Below, one piece after another: positions 48,814 to 56,628 of a stretch of 64,000 nt of DNA; position 1 is the stretch's first letter, and the number at the start of each line of letters is the position of its first letter. Below the pieces are notes generated by a model that ran no database searches, was not told the DNA's origin, and worked only from the letters and a program-made list of their open reading frames with translations. Source of the stretch: Pseudomonas putida (GTDB lineage: Bacteria; Pseudomonadota; Gammaproteobacteria; Pseudomonadales; Pseudomonadaceae); assembly GCA_029953615.1 (NCBI GenBank), contig CP124529.1:5420494-5484493 (forward strand), in the 5' to 3' direction. A program made the translations under genes and the position numbers.

Positions 48814-51126
48814 TTACTGCTGAACCACCGCCCCCTTGTCCCCTTCACTGATCACCACTTCCCGGTACTCCGGGTCTGCCTTGATCTGCGCCTCGGTAAA
48901 CGGAAGCACCGCCAGTTGCCCGGCCGCGAACGCCTTGGTCTGGTCACCGGCGTGGATCGAAGCCGCTTCACTCGACTGGGAAAACGCCAGCAGCCCGCGG
49001 GCCTCTGGCCCCTTGTCGGTAAAGCTGACCAGTTGCAGGTAGCTGGTACCACTGACCACCAGCCGCTTGCCCTGCCCGTGCGGCACGCTGTAGATCGCGT
49101 TGTATACGCCCAATGCCTGCGGGCCACCCGGCACCGGCGTGCCATTACTCGCATGTTGCACCTGCCCCCAACGCGCCTCCCCTGTTATACCGCTATCACT
49201 CACCTGCTTGAGCGAAGCCAGCGCGGCCTGGTGCAGCAGTTTGCGCACGGCTGCTTGCTCGACCGCCAACCCACGCGGGGTATGCTGCGGATCGGCCGGG
49301 TCAAAGGCCACCCGCCAGCTTTCCGGGTGCTCGGCCAAGGCATCGAACAGGTTCTGGAAATGCACCAGGCCAATGCCGCTCTCCAGGTCAGCCTTGCCAT
49401 TCCAGGTCGCCAGGCTGCTGCATACGGCCCGCACATCCGCATCGGCGCCCTTGCACCATTGCAGCAGGTCTGGCAGTACCAGGCTGGCCAGATAAACCTC
49501 ATCATCGGTCACCATGCGCTGCAGGTCGTCAGCACCCAACCGGGCCTTACCCTGCAGGCGGTGCAGGGCAAAGCGGCCACGCATGCCCAGCGGCTGGTCA
49601 CTGCGGCTGACCAGCGGCGAATAACCGGTCAACGGCTGCGCCGGGTTGGCCATCCAGGCCGGGTCGTTGGAGTTCTGCACGAAGTCTTCGCGCTCCAGAC
49701 TTGGCAGCAGCCGTGCGGGGAAGATCCCCGGCTGTGCGGCCTGCGCATCCACCTTCCACTGGCACGCGCTGCGTGAGCCATCCAGTACCACCAGGCGCCC
49801 CTGTGCCTGCGGGTTGCTGCATGCATCCAGCAATTGCTGATCCACATAAGGCACCACCGACTGGTTCAGGTACAAGGCCTTGCCAGCCTGGTCCACCGCC
49901 AGCGTGTTTACCCAGGGAATGCCCTGCACTTGTTCGATCGAGCCTTTCAACGTCGCCAGGCTGTCGGCACGGTTGATCTGGTACCACTGCTGCAACACCC
50001 GGGTGTTCTCGAGGTTGGCGTCGCGCAGGCTGTAGGCCGCCTGTGCATCCCAGTCCAGGCGCCCGGGCCACTGCACCAGCGGGCCGAACTGCGAGCTGTA
50101 GATCTGGCGCTGCACCTGGCTCAGGCCGCCATCCTCGGCCCTGACCGCAACGCTGACGGTTTGCCGGGTCAGCGGCAGTGATTTGCCATCCAGCAGGTAG
50201 CGGGTCGGGTCCTTGGGGTCGAGCTGCAGGCGGTACAGGGTGAAGTGCTTCGACGTGTCGACGGTGTGCGTCCAGGCCAGATGCTGGTTGAACCCGATAT
50301 TGACCACTGGCAGGCCCGGCAATGCTGCCCCCATCACATCGAGCTGGCCGGGAATGGTCAGCTGCATCTGGTAGAAGCGCATGCCGCCCATCCACGGGAA
50401 GTGCGGGTTGGCCAGCAACAGGCCGCGGCCATTGGCCGAACGCTGCGCCCCGACGGCCACCGCATTGCTACCGCGCTCCGCGGCAAAACGTTGCTGCCGG
50501 GCCAGCGCCGTGGCGAACCCTGTAGACGCTTGCTGGCTGGCCAGTGTTGGCGGTTGCGCACCCGCCAGTGCTTCGACGAACTGCCCGACACCGCCTTCAG
50601 CCAGCAGCCGACGGGTCAGCTTGACCAGGTCTTCGCTGCTGATCGGCCGCAGCCACTCGCCGCTGCCACATTCGGCGGGCAAACCCTGGCTGCGGCGCTC
50701 GGCCAGCGCACGGTTGTAACCGCTGGCATAGCCTGCCAGCAGCGCCTTTACCGGCGCCGGCTGCGCCTGCAGGAACGCATCGACTGCCGCCGGCGTGTTG
50801 AGCCAGGTGAAGAACACATCGCTGGCCAGGTTGTCACGCTGCTCCAGGGTTTTGCCCTTGGCACCGAAGTAGCGTGAGCGCTCGCCGCTCACGGTCAGCA
50901 CTTCATTGGCCAACAGGCAGAGGTTGTCCTGGGCGTAGGCGTAGCCGATGCCATAGCCCAGGCCACGTTCGTCCTTGGCCACGATGTGCGGCACCCCGTA
51001 ACTGGTTCGGCGAATTTGCGCACTGGCATCGGCTGCGGCGGACTGCGCCGGCACTGCAGCGAAGCTGACGGCTACCAGGGCCGCGACCAGGCCAGCGCAA
51101 GTCATGGGACGGGAAAGTGGAAACAC
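48814..51126 (-). CDS. pvdQ: PvdQ-like Ntn-hydrolase acylase (AHL/pyoverdine type)
   Basis: A GTG at 51126 with GAGGAG five bases upstream is the likely start; the frame opens at 51132. The 770-residue proenzyme has a signal peptide (to about residue 31), then the alpha chain, and self-cleaves before the nucleophile Ser near 220 in AERGSNAVAVG. 'HFPWMGGMRFYQMQLTIPGQLDVMGAALPGLP' and 'GFNQHLAWTHTVDTSKHFTLYRL' are PvdQ-like. Such enzymes remove long acyl chains from N-acyl homoserine lactones or from pyoverdine precursors. No pyoverdine genes are nearby, so the native role is uncertain. Confidence 0.8.
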   Translation of the reverse strand: MFPLSRPMTCAGLVAALVAVSFAAVPAQSAAADASAQIRRTSYGVPHIVAKDERGLGYGIGYAYAQDNLCLLANEVLTVSGERSRYFGAKGKTLEQRDNLASDVFFTWLNTPAAVDAFLQAQPAPVKALLAGYASGYNRALAERRSQGLPAECGSGEWLRPISSEDLVKLTRRLLAEGGVGQFVEALAGAQPPTLASQQASTGFATALARQQRFAAERGSNAVAVGAQRSANGRGLLLANPHFPWMGGMRFYQMQLTIPGQLDVMGAALPGLPVVNIGFNQHLAWTHTVDTSKHFTLYRLQLDPKDPTRYLLDGKSLPLTRQTVSVAVRAEDGGLSQVQRQIYSSQFGPLVQWPGRLDWDAQAAYSLRDANLENTRVLQQWYQINRADSLATLKGSIEQVQGIPWVNTLAVDQAGKALYLNQSVVPYVDQQLLDACSNPQAQGRLVVLDGSRSACQWKVDAQAAQPGIFPARLLPSLEREDFVQNSNDPAWMANPAQPLTGYSPLVSRSDQPLGMRGRFALHRLQGKARLGADDLQRMVTDDEVYLASLVLPDLLQWCKGADADVRAVCSSLATWNGKADLESGIGLVHFQNLFDALAEHPESWRVAFDPADPQHTPRGLAVEQAAVRKLLHQAALASLKQVSDSGITGEARWGQVQHASNGTPVPGGPQALGVYNAIYSVPHGQGKRLVVSGTSYLQLVSFTDKGPEARGLLAFSQSSEAASIHAGDQTKAFAAGQLAVLPFTEAQIKADPEYREVVISEGDKGAVVQQ

Positions 51127-51321
51127 AGGCACTCCTCGGATTCGGGGTCATCCCGATCAGACGAATGGCCAAATGAAAATTTTACGTACTACAAGCCAAT
51201 GGAACGTCTTGAACAGAACCAGGCATTTTTTTTGCGATCGGGCTGCAGTTTTTCCGTTCTCATTCGTCCTAGTAAGTGAGGCACCCATATTTCGGGTTCG
51301 TCCACGAAAAGGAGCATTCAC

Positions 51322-51696
51322 ATGTACAACCCGCATACCTCGAGCCAGGCTGGGCGCGTCCCAGGCAACGCGCCCAATGGACAGGGCGTTTTGGCTGACG
51401 AACGCATCGGCAACGAACAGATCCGCGAGCTACTGCGCAGCTTCGGCCTGCGCACCAGCCTGATCCGCCTGAAAGTCATCGATGCCTTGCACGCCGCCGA
51501 CCGCAATGGCCGCAGCATTGGCGTACGCGGCGTGCACGCGCAGCTGGAACAACTGGACATCCCCCTGTCATTCCTCAGCGTACGCGAAGTGCTCAAGCGG
51601 CTGTGCGCCGAGGGCGTCATCCAGCTGGGCAGCGACAAATGCTACAGCCTCAACCCCCAGGCGCGCGCCGTGCTGGAGCAAACGCCTTTGCGCTGA
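51322..51696 (+). CDS. Fur-like winged-helix protein lacking metal sites
   Basis: A 124-residue protein after AAGGAG. The 'IRELLRSFGLRTSLIRLKVIDALHAADRNG' and 'LSFLSVREVLKRLCAEGVIQLGSDKCYSL' blocks are those of the DNA-binding domain of the Fur family. The second half that would hold the metal ligands (HHDH and Cys pairs) is missing. It is a truncated-type Fur-like regulator. Its targets are unknown. Confidence 0.65.
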   Translation: MYNPHTSSQAGRVPGNAPNGQGVLADERIGNEQIRELLRSFGLRTSLIRLKVIDALHAADRNGRSIGVRGVHAQLEQLDIPLSFLSVREVLKRLCAEGVIQLGSDKCYSLNPQARAVLEQTPLR

Positions 51697-51702
51697 GCGC
51701 AT

Positions 51703-51724
51703 GGCCGGCCATGACTGGCCGGCC
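51703..51724. other. perfect GGCCGGCC hairpin between convergent genes
   Basis: GGCCGGCC-ATGACT-GGCCGGCC, an 8-bp perfect stem, starts 6 bases after the Fur-like stop and 9 bases before the end of the convergent small membrane gene. There is no T-run, so it may be a weak bidirectional terminator or RNA stabiliser. Confidence 0.45.
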
Positions 51725-51732
51725 CGCCAGGC

Positions 51733-51921
51733 TCAAGGCTTGACCTTGCGTCGCAGAATACCGTTGATCACCACGACCACCACGGCGATGGCGATGGCCA
51801 GCATCTGGAAGGTCTGCTCACTGATCGTGCCCTCCTTCTGCAGGTGGGACAGGCCCAGCATCAAGCCCAGTACCACCAGGATGATCAGAAGGGAATATTT
51901 GAGGCGCTGCACGTGTGTCAT
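51733..51921 (-). CDS. small two-helix membrane protein
   Basis: A 62-residue protein with two hydrophobic segments (YSLLIILVVLGLMLGLSHL at 9-27 and MLAIAIAVVVVVINGIL at 40-56), a short polar loop and a basic end. The family is unknown; similar short inner-membrane proteins are common in Pseudomonas. AAGGA lies upstream of the ATG on the minus strand. Confidence 0.6.
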   Translation of the reverse strand: MTHVQRLKYSLLIILVVLGLMLGLSHLQKEGTISEQTFQMLAIAIAVVVVVINGILRRKVKP

Positions 51922-52069
51922 CGAAGGTTCCTTGCAACATCAGGGGCAAATGGCTCGCAACAAGCCGCGGCAATGATACAACGGCCAGCCAGCCCCGGCG
52001 CTGCATTTCCTGCTGGGTGGGGCGGCGCCTGCCTGAAAGCATGGGGCTCCCACTCATGCTGGAGGCTCC

Positions 52070-52528
52070 ATGTACAAACCCCTGCTGTTCGCCTCGCTGT
52101 TTCTGACACCCTTTTCCCTTCATGCACTGGACACCCGCCAGGTCCCGACCGAGCAACTGCTCGAACTCGGCCGCGAACTGGCTACCCACGCTGGCGCCAG
52201 CCAATGGCAACAACTCTGGCAGCGCGTGCGCCAGGCAGGTTACCTGCAAGACAAGGGTGCTCCGCTGCATTTCAGCGTACCGCCGGCGCAACTGCCCGAA
52301 CTGGCCAGGAAAACCCTGGCCCGGGCCGACCAGGCACGCCCGCTGCACCAGACCCAGGCGCTGTATCGCCGCAGCTTCGCCGGGCTGGTCATCGGCCATC
52401 GCGACGGGCAGCCGCTGCATGCGCTATGCCTGCTGGTCGACTGGCGCACGCTGCCACACGGCATGCGCGAGACACCCCAAGCCTACCTGCGCAGCGCCAG
52501 CCTTCTGAGCGGCTATCCGTGCGATTGA
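52070..52528 (+). CDS. secreted protein of unknown function
   Basis: A 152-residue protein with a signal peptide (MYKPLLFASLFLTPFSLHA) and a mature helical domain (TEQLLELGRELATHAGASQWQQLWQRVRQAGYL) followed by 'YRRSFAGLVIGHRDGQPLHALCLLVDWRTLP'. The Cys at 126 and Cys near 151 could pair. GGAGG lies before the start. I recognise no family. Confidence 0.6.
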   Translation: MYKPLLFASLFLTPFSLHALDTRQVPTEQLLELGRELATHAGASQWQQLWQRVRQAGYLQDKGAPLHFSVPPAQLPELARKTLARADQARPLHQTQALYRRSFAGLVIGHRDGQPLHALCLLVDWRTLPHGMRETPQAYLRSASLLSGYPCD

Positions 52529-52779
52529 GGGTTACCCGGCCCAACACGCAATACAGGGCGAGACCTCATGGGAAATCACCCGCTGCAGCCAAATGTTGAA
52601 GCCATGTCCTACAACGCCCGATATCGCTGCCTGCAAAAACTGTTCGCTGAAGCTACAACCCCCAACCCATATGCCGCCTAGCGACGCGCCGCGGCTGTCA
52701 CAGAAAATCCAGTCACACCTTCGACATAACGCCGCTGGTGATCGGGTAGCACAGCCCATCCGCCCCGAAGGAGCGCCAT

Positions 52780-53148
52780 ATGCAATTGCCAGACTTGAGC
52801 CACATCGATATCAGCCAACTGCCCCACTCGCTGCAGGCCCTGATCGACTGCATCGGCATCGAAAACGCCTACCAGCTGACCTGCGCCTACGGCGGCAGGC
52901 CCAAGTACATCCCCAAGCACCGCGAGCGCACCAAGCTTGCCGATGTGTTGCCAGCCGAAGCGCTCGACGCGCTGATCAAGCGCTTTGCCGGTGTGGCCCT
53001 GGAAATTCCCAAGGCTGACCACTTCCTGCGTCAGTTGCGCAACCTGCAAATCCAGAAGGAAAGCGCCAACGGCTTGTCCCGCAGCCTGTTGGCCGACAAG
53101 TACGGCCTGAGCCTGCGCCAGATTGGCAACATCCGTCGCCAGGCGTAG
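52780..53148 (+). CDS. Mor-family transcriptional activator-like protein
   Basis: A 122-residue protein after AAGGAG. 'LQALIDCIGIENAYQLTCAYGGRPKYIPKHRERTKLADVL' and the C-terminal HTH 'SRSLLADKYGLSLRQIGNIRRQA' are the Mor activator layout known from phage Mu. Alone in the chromosome it may be a prophage remnant or a domesticated regulator. It sits at the edge of an AT-rich patch beginning right after its stop. Confidence 0.75.
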   Translation: MQLPDLSHIDISQLPHSLQALIDCIGIENAYQLTCAYGGRPKYIPKHRERTKLADVLPAEALDALIKRFAGVALEIPKADHFLRQLRNLQIQKESANGLSRSLLADKYGLSLRQIGNIRRQA

Positions 53149-53230
53149 TTTTTCAACTTGAACAAAAATTTTTTCACAAAAAAATAAAATGAAGTCTCAC
53201 TTACCGCCCCTACTACCAAGGATCTAACCG

Positions 53231-53338
53231 ATGTTACTAACTCTCATCCTAGTACATAAAGGGATGGCGCTCAGCGCTCAGCGAGTTCATAGTATTGAGG
53301 TATTCATGCGCACCTCGGAGCGTCTCCATGAATGGTAA
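53231..53338 (+). CDS. short upstream ORF before the DUF2384 gene
   Basis: A 35-codon frame (MLLTLILVHKGMALSAQRVH...) starts at 53231 and ends 11 bases into the antitoxin-like gene in another frame. Its overlap with the next start would permit coupling. It has no recognisable domain and could be a leader peptide, or the wreck of the lost N-terminus. Low confidence. Confidence 0.25.
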   Translation: MLLTLILVHKGMALSAQRVHSIEVFMRTSERLHEW

Positions 53339-53594
53339 AATCATTTACGGAATCGCCGATCAGCTTTCGGCTCACTGCTGGACCACTCCTCATCACGCCT
53401 TCTTGACTAGGTGTAACTGGATCGTCCAAAAAGCTACCGGGGTATTGGGAAGCCATGAGGCTGCCGAACGGTGGCTAACCCATCCCGCTTTGGGACTTGG
53501 ACACCAAGCGCCTTGCACGATCCTGGGCACCAGCGAGGGCTATACTGAAGTTTATAATTATCTTTGCCGAATTGAGTACTGCATTTACACATAA
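53328..53594 (+). CDS. DUF2384 (Xre/MbcA/ParS toxin-binding) antitoxin-like protein, HTH missing
   Basis: The start at 53328 has GGAG seven bases upstream. The 88-residue product carries the toxin-binding domain of Xre/MbcA/ParS antitoxins: 'ATGVLGSHEAAERWLTHPALGLGHQAPCTILGTSEGYTEVYNYLCRIEYCIY' (compare FG-xx-A-WL-P-LGG-P-LL-t-G-V-L-rieyG-y). The usual N-terminal HTH is absent; the first 25 residues are unrelated. No RES-domain toxin gene is next to it. It could be an orphan inhibitor or remnant. Confidence 0.7.
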   Translation: MNGKIIYGIADQLSAHCWTTPHHAFLTRCNWIVQKATGVLGSHEAAERWLTHPALGLGHQAPCTILGTSEGYTEVYNYLCRIEYCIYT

Positions 53595-53732
53595 AACCTA
53601 CAGATTAACAATAAGGCTGCCATACCAATATCAATTACCTTTGGGCATCAAAATCCATGTCAGCGGCCTTTCCTCTAAGAAACCGCCCCTCAGGACGGCT
53701 TCTGGCTGCACATCACTGACGTGAAGAAGAGC

Positions 53733-54101
53733 TCATCGGGTAAGCCAGCCCTCCACCTCATCTGCCCCGTACTCTGCTTTCCATTCCTTAAGCAGCTTGT
53801 GATTGCCCCCTTTGGTCTCGATGATCTCGCCGTTATGCGGGTTTTTGTACTGCTTAACCTTGCGTGCCCGGCGCGGGGCTCTCTCATCGACCGATGAAGC
53901 TACAGCACGACGACTGGCTTGTGGATCCAAGATGTTGATCACATCGCGCAGGCTGCAGCCATACTCGGCGAGCAGATCACGAAGCTTGGTCTCGAATGCA
54001 ATTTCTCTCTGAAGCTCAGAGGAGCTTTTCATTTCTTCCAGCTCAGCTAACTGAGCGGCCAATTTCTGTTCAAGCTGACGAAATTCTGCCAAGCGGGACA
54101 T
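53733..54101 (-). CDS. MvaT-family H-NS-like protein
   Basis: A 122-residue xenogeneic-silencer-type protein. The N-terminal coiled coil (RLAEFRQLEQKLAAQLAELEEMKSSSELQREIAFETKLRDLL) serves oligomerisation. The C-terminal DNA-binding block is 'RKVKQYKNPHNGEIIETKGGNHKLLKEWKAEYGADEVEGWL', very close to MvaT. AGGA precedes the ATG. It is in an AT-rich patch, the kind of DNA such proteins bind, and is probably an accessory member beside the core MvaT/TurA-like proteins. Confidence 0.9.
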   Translation of the reverse strand: MSRLAEFRQLEQKLAAQLAELEEMKSSSELQREIAFETKLRDLLAEYGCSLRDVINILDPQASRRAVASSVDERAPRRARKVKQYKNPHNGEIIETKGGNHKLLKEWKAEYGADEVEGWLTR

Positions 54102-54345
54102 AAGTACTTCCTCGTTACCAAATTATATTGATGGATTACATTTAACACATCTGGAAGGATTCCACTTAAATTTTCTTTATAGCCCGATGAATTCCGCCAC
54201 TACGGCGATTAGGTCAACCAACCTACCGGCCATGGGGTTACCCATACCGTAGCTACGACAAGAGTCCAGCGCGACACATGATGGCTTGGCATACGCCCTA
54301 TGTTCGCGCTGATCATTTCATGTCTGGCCAACTGATCTGAGCGTC

Positions 54346-54561
54346 ATGGTCATGAAGCACACATTCATTGGACTAATCGGGACAGGCGAGCCGCTGATAC
54401 GGCAAGCTCTGGAGTCCATTCCTAAAGCCCATGAAGCTGACCCTTCTGGTTTGCCCGCGGATGAGGTGCTGCGTCTTAAACTGTTGACGGATTCGCTTTA
54501 CCAAGCTGTCATTGATAGTCAGCTTGTCAAAGCTGGCGAGCCACTGCCGATCATTCACTAG
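54346..54561 (+). CDS. small protein, paralogue of the next gene
   Basis: A 71-residue protein with a helical centre (HEADPSGLPADEVLRLKLLT). Part of it aligns with the next protein over 33 residues with 14 identities, including HEA-x2-SG-x-P and QAV-x3-QL. A start at 54352 is also possible. It lies in the AT-rich patch and has no known family. Confidence 0.5.
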   Translation: MVMKHTFIGLIGTGEPLIRQALESIPKAHEADPSGLPADEVLRLKLLTDSLYQAVIDSQLVKAGEPLPIIH

Positions 54562-54575
54562 GGTGTTTCCATTAA

Positions 54576-54782
54576 ATGACGCAAAAATCACCATTTCTTT
54601 ATCCTGATCACCCTATGTATACCCAGGCAACGGACGCATTAAAGCGATATCACGAAGCTCAAGCTTCTGGCTGCCCTACCGAAGAAATCGAACGTCTCCT
54701 TCAAATTGCGGAAGCAGAGTTCCAAGCTGTAAACGAATATCAACTCAGGGCTCTGGACTGCCATTTCCGCAAGAGCCATTGA
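54576..54782 (+). CDS. small protein, paralogue of the preceding gene
   Basis: A 68-residue protein ('YHEAQASGCPTEEIERLLQI' core) matching the previous small protein in the shared HEA-SG-P-EE-RL-QAV-QL pattern. It follows by 14 bp and probably shares a transcript. Tandem duplication followed by divergence is the simplest account. Function unknown. Confidence 0.5.
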   Translation: MTQKSPFLYPDHPMYTQATDALKRYHEAQASGCPTEEIERLLQIAEAEFQAVNEYQLRALDCHFRKSH

Positions 54783-55008
54783 GGGGCCCAGCAAGCACGC
54801 TTTTCGAGGGTATATCCGTCACCTGAGCGCATCACTAAATGAGCAGTGCGCCACCGAGCGAACACTGACCTGCCCCGGTTCCGCCCCTACCCCTTCAGCG
54901 ATGGAGAACTGCGCTTTTATACTCAGCCCCACCAACTCATCAGCTTTCGAAGAGGGCTTTTAGTTCTGACAATTAAATCTTATCCGAGCTAATCGTCATT
55001 AAACTTAA
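54783..55008. other. gap without a gene
   Basis: AT-rich sequence after the paralogue pair. No gene, strong hairpin or repeat is seen, apart from stretches of A/T near 54970-55020 that could bind H-NS-like proteins. Confidence 0.5.
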
Positions 55009-55050
55009 TTAACAATACGGTATACGTGTCAAATAATACAATATATTAAG

Positions 55051-55272
55051 GATTGCCGTCTCAGTTCCACTGGCGGTGGATGCAGTGGCGCCTCGGTCGA
55101 GGCGTCTTCGCCGGGCACGGCGGCTAATACCGTGCGCAGTTACCAGAGCGCCCTCGCCTATTGGTCGGCCTGGCTTCAACTGCGCATCACCGGGCGCTCG
55201 GCGACGGCCCCTACCGTAGAGGTCGCAATGCAGTTCATCGTCGCTCACTTGGCCCACAAAGCTGGTAGGTAA
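55051..55272 (+). pseudogene. N-terminal remnant of a tyrosine integrase
   Basis: A frame open from about 55009 to a TAA at 55270-55272, without a start codon, encodes 'TAANTVRSYQSALAYWSAWL' and 'TVEVAMQFIVAHLAHKAGR'. This matches the SAM-like N-terminal core-binding domain of tyrosine recombinases (NTVRSY-SAL-YW-AW), cut before the catalytic domain. It marks the GC-rich edge of the AT-rich patch and suggests a former mobile element. Confidence 0.7.
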
Positions 55273-55367
55273 AAAGCACGAGCCTCGCCACCCACTGACA
55301 TCGCGCGCGTCGGCTGTGCTGTGGCAAACTGCCGGCTCTATTGGTTGTCCGATGAAATCGCCTCCCT

Positions 55368-56042
55368 ATGCCTGAAGCACATCCCCGCCCTGCTCCCAAC
55401 GCCAAGGCCAATGAATGCGAATCCGAACCGATTGCCCGTCGTGGGCGCCCGGTTGGCGATCGCGACGCCAAAAGGTCCGAGTTGCTGGCGGCGGCGATCG
55501 CGGTGATCGCGCAAGAAGGCTATGCCGGTGCCACCATGCGCAAGGTGGCGCAGCACGCCGGGTGCACCACAGGCGCGGTGACCTACTACTTCGCCAACAA
55601 GGAAGAAATGGTCAGTGCCGTTGCGCAGACCCTGTTCGACAAGGTCGACGCACTGCTGGACATCCACCTCGATCAGGTCGACATCAAGTCGCTCATTGAG
55701 CAGTGGCACCAATGGATCAGCCTTGACGAGCCAGGCAACTGGCTTGCATGGCTGCAACTGCTCACCCATGCCCGGCACCAGCCCGCGTTCGCCAGCGTCA
55801 TCAAGCAGCGCTATACCAACTTCCGCGAGGTGGCCACTTCGGTGCTGGAGGCCGGCCAGCGCCAGGGCCAGGTCCGTGAAGATGTGCCGGCCGATGTGTT
55901 GGCCGATCACATTGCCGCGTTCAGTGATGGCTGGCTCATGATGCTGCCTTTCGAATCCGAGCCTGTCAGCGCAGAGCGCGGGAAGGCCTTGATTGACGCC
56001 TTCATTGTCATGATTTCTCCCCCTAAAACCGCCAAGTCCTAA
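55368..56042 (+). CDS. TetR-family regulator
   Basis: A 224-residue regulator. The HTH is in 'RSELLAAAIAVIAQEGYAGATMRKVAQHAGCTTGAVTYYFANKEEMVSAVAQTLF' after an N-terminal tail of about 30 residues. The C-terminal ligand domain fits the BetI-like group (LAWLQLLTHARHQPAF). No gene it clearly controls is divergent; the MCP-porin cassette downstream is one candidate. No good Shine-Dalgarno is seen. Confidence 0.88.
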   Translation: MPEAHPRPAPNAKANECESEPIARRGRPVGDRDAKRSELLAAAIAVIAQEGYAGATMRKVAQHAGCTTGAVTYYFANKEEMVSAVAQTLFDKVDALLDIHLDQVDIKSLIEQWHQWISLDEPGNWLAWLQLLTHARHQPAFASVIKQRYTNFREVATSVLEAGQRQGQVREDVPADVLADHIAAFSDGWLMMLPFESEPVSAERGKALIDAFIVMISPPKTAKS

Positions 56043-56226
56043 GTCGCCTCCCGGTAAACCCGGCGCCTTCCCAGGAAGGCGTCACCCCACCAAACCGCTC
56101 GGTCTTCGCCGCCTTCCGTCGTCGCGCAACCGTCGCCCCGCGCCTTGCCGACCCAACCCAAGCACCAGGCCCCGATAGCGCCTGCCCTGCTTTTTTTGCA
56201 GGCTCTGGCGCCATTGCGTCTTGCAT
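56023..56226 (-). CDS. basic 67-residue minus-strand ORF
   Basis: A frame starting at 56226 (MQDAMAPEPAKKAGQALSG) with CAGGAG ten bases before it, in an AT-rich leader. The product is highly basic and low-complexity (ARRGATVARRRKAAK). Its end overlaps the TetR 3' end on the opposite strand by 20 bases. The leader is promoter-like, but codon and product are unlike neighbours. It may be an RNA instead of a protein gene. Confidence 0.3.
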   Translation of the reverse strand: MQDAMAPEPAKKAGQALSGPGAWVGSARRGATVARRRKAAKTERFGGVTPSWEGAGFTGRRLRTWRF

Positions 56227-56299
56227 GTAAGCAAAACTCCTGTATTTTACAAAACACTTGATATAACAAATAAAACACAACCAAGTGGCAGGAGCGAAA

Positions 56300-56500
56300 A
56301 TGGGCTTTAGCACCAAGACGCTGTCGCGATCCGAGCAGGCATGCCAGAACTGCCGGCTCCTTATTCCACAAAGACGCAGGTTGTCTGAAATGGACGACCT
56401 CACCTTCCCCCACCTCTCCCAACCTGGCCTCGGCCTGACCCTCCGCGCAAGCGGGTGGCCAATTCGCAACGGGGCACGGAGGGGCGCCATGATCACGTAA
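56300..56500 (+). CDS. short 66-residue ORF upstream of the MCP gene
   Basis: An ATG at 56300 has AGGAG at a good distance (GGCAGGAGCGAAAATG). The product [20 protein letters not shown]... contains a CQNC pair and a basic end. No family is recognised. It may be a leader peptide or non-coding 5' sequence of the downstream operon; the remaining 128 bases to the MCP start hold no other clear feature. Confidence 0.3.
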   Translation: MGFSTKTLSRSEQACQNCRLLIPQRRRLSEMDDLTFPHLSQPGLGLTLRASGWPIRNGARRGAMIT

Positions 56501-56628
56501 CGCCAACTTCCGAAGGACAGCCCTTTGTCCGACGCGTAGCGATAGCAGGCCCTGCCAACAGCGCACCGGCTTTTGCGGCCCTGCTTGCCTGCGATTTGCC
56601 CTTCGTTCCGACGAGGCCCGCACAGCCC

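Noticed and set aside
52593..53018. 141-codon frame overlapping the Mor-like gene
   Set aside because: Same strand, other frame, no Shine-Dalgarno; the Mor-like frame with AAGGAG explains the region.
53595..53732. RES toxin partner of the DUF2384 protein
   Set aside because: The 138-bp gap before the H-NS-like gene is too short and no RES motif is seen in any frame nearby.
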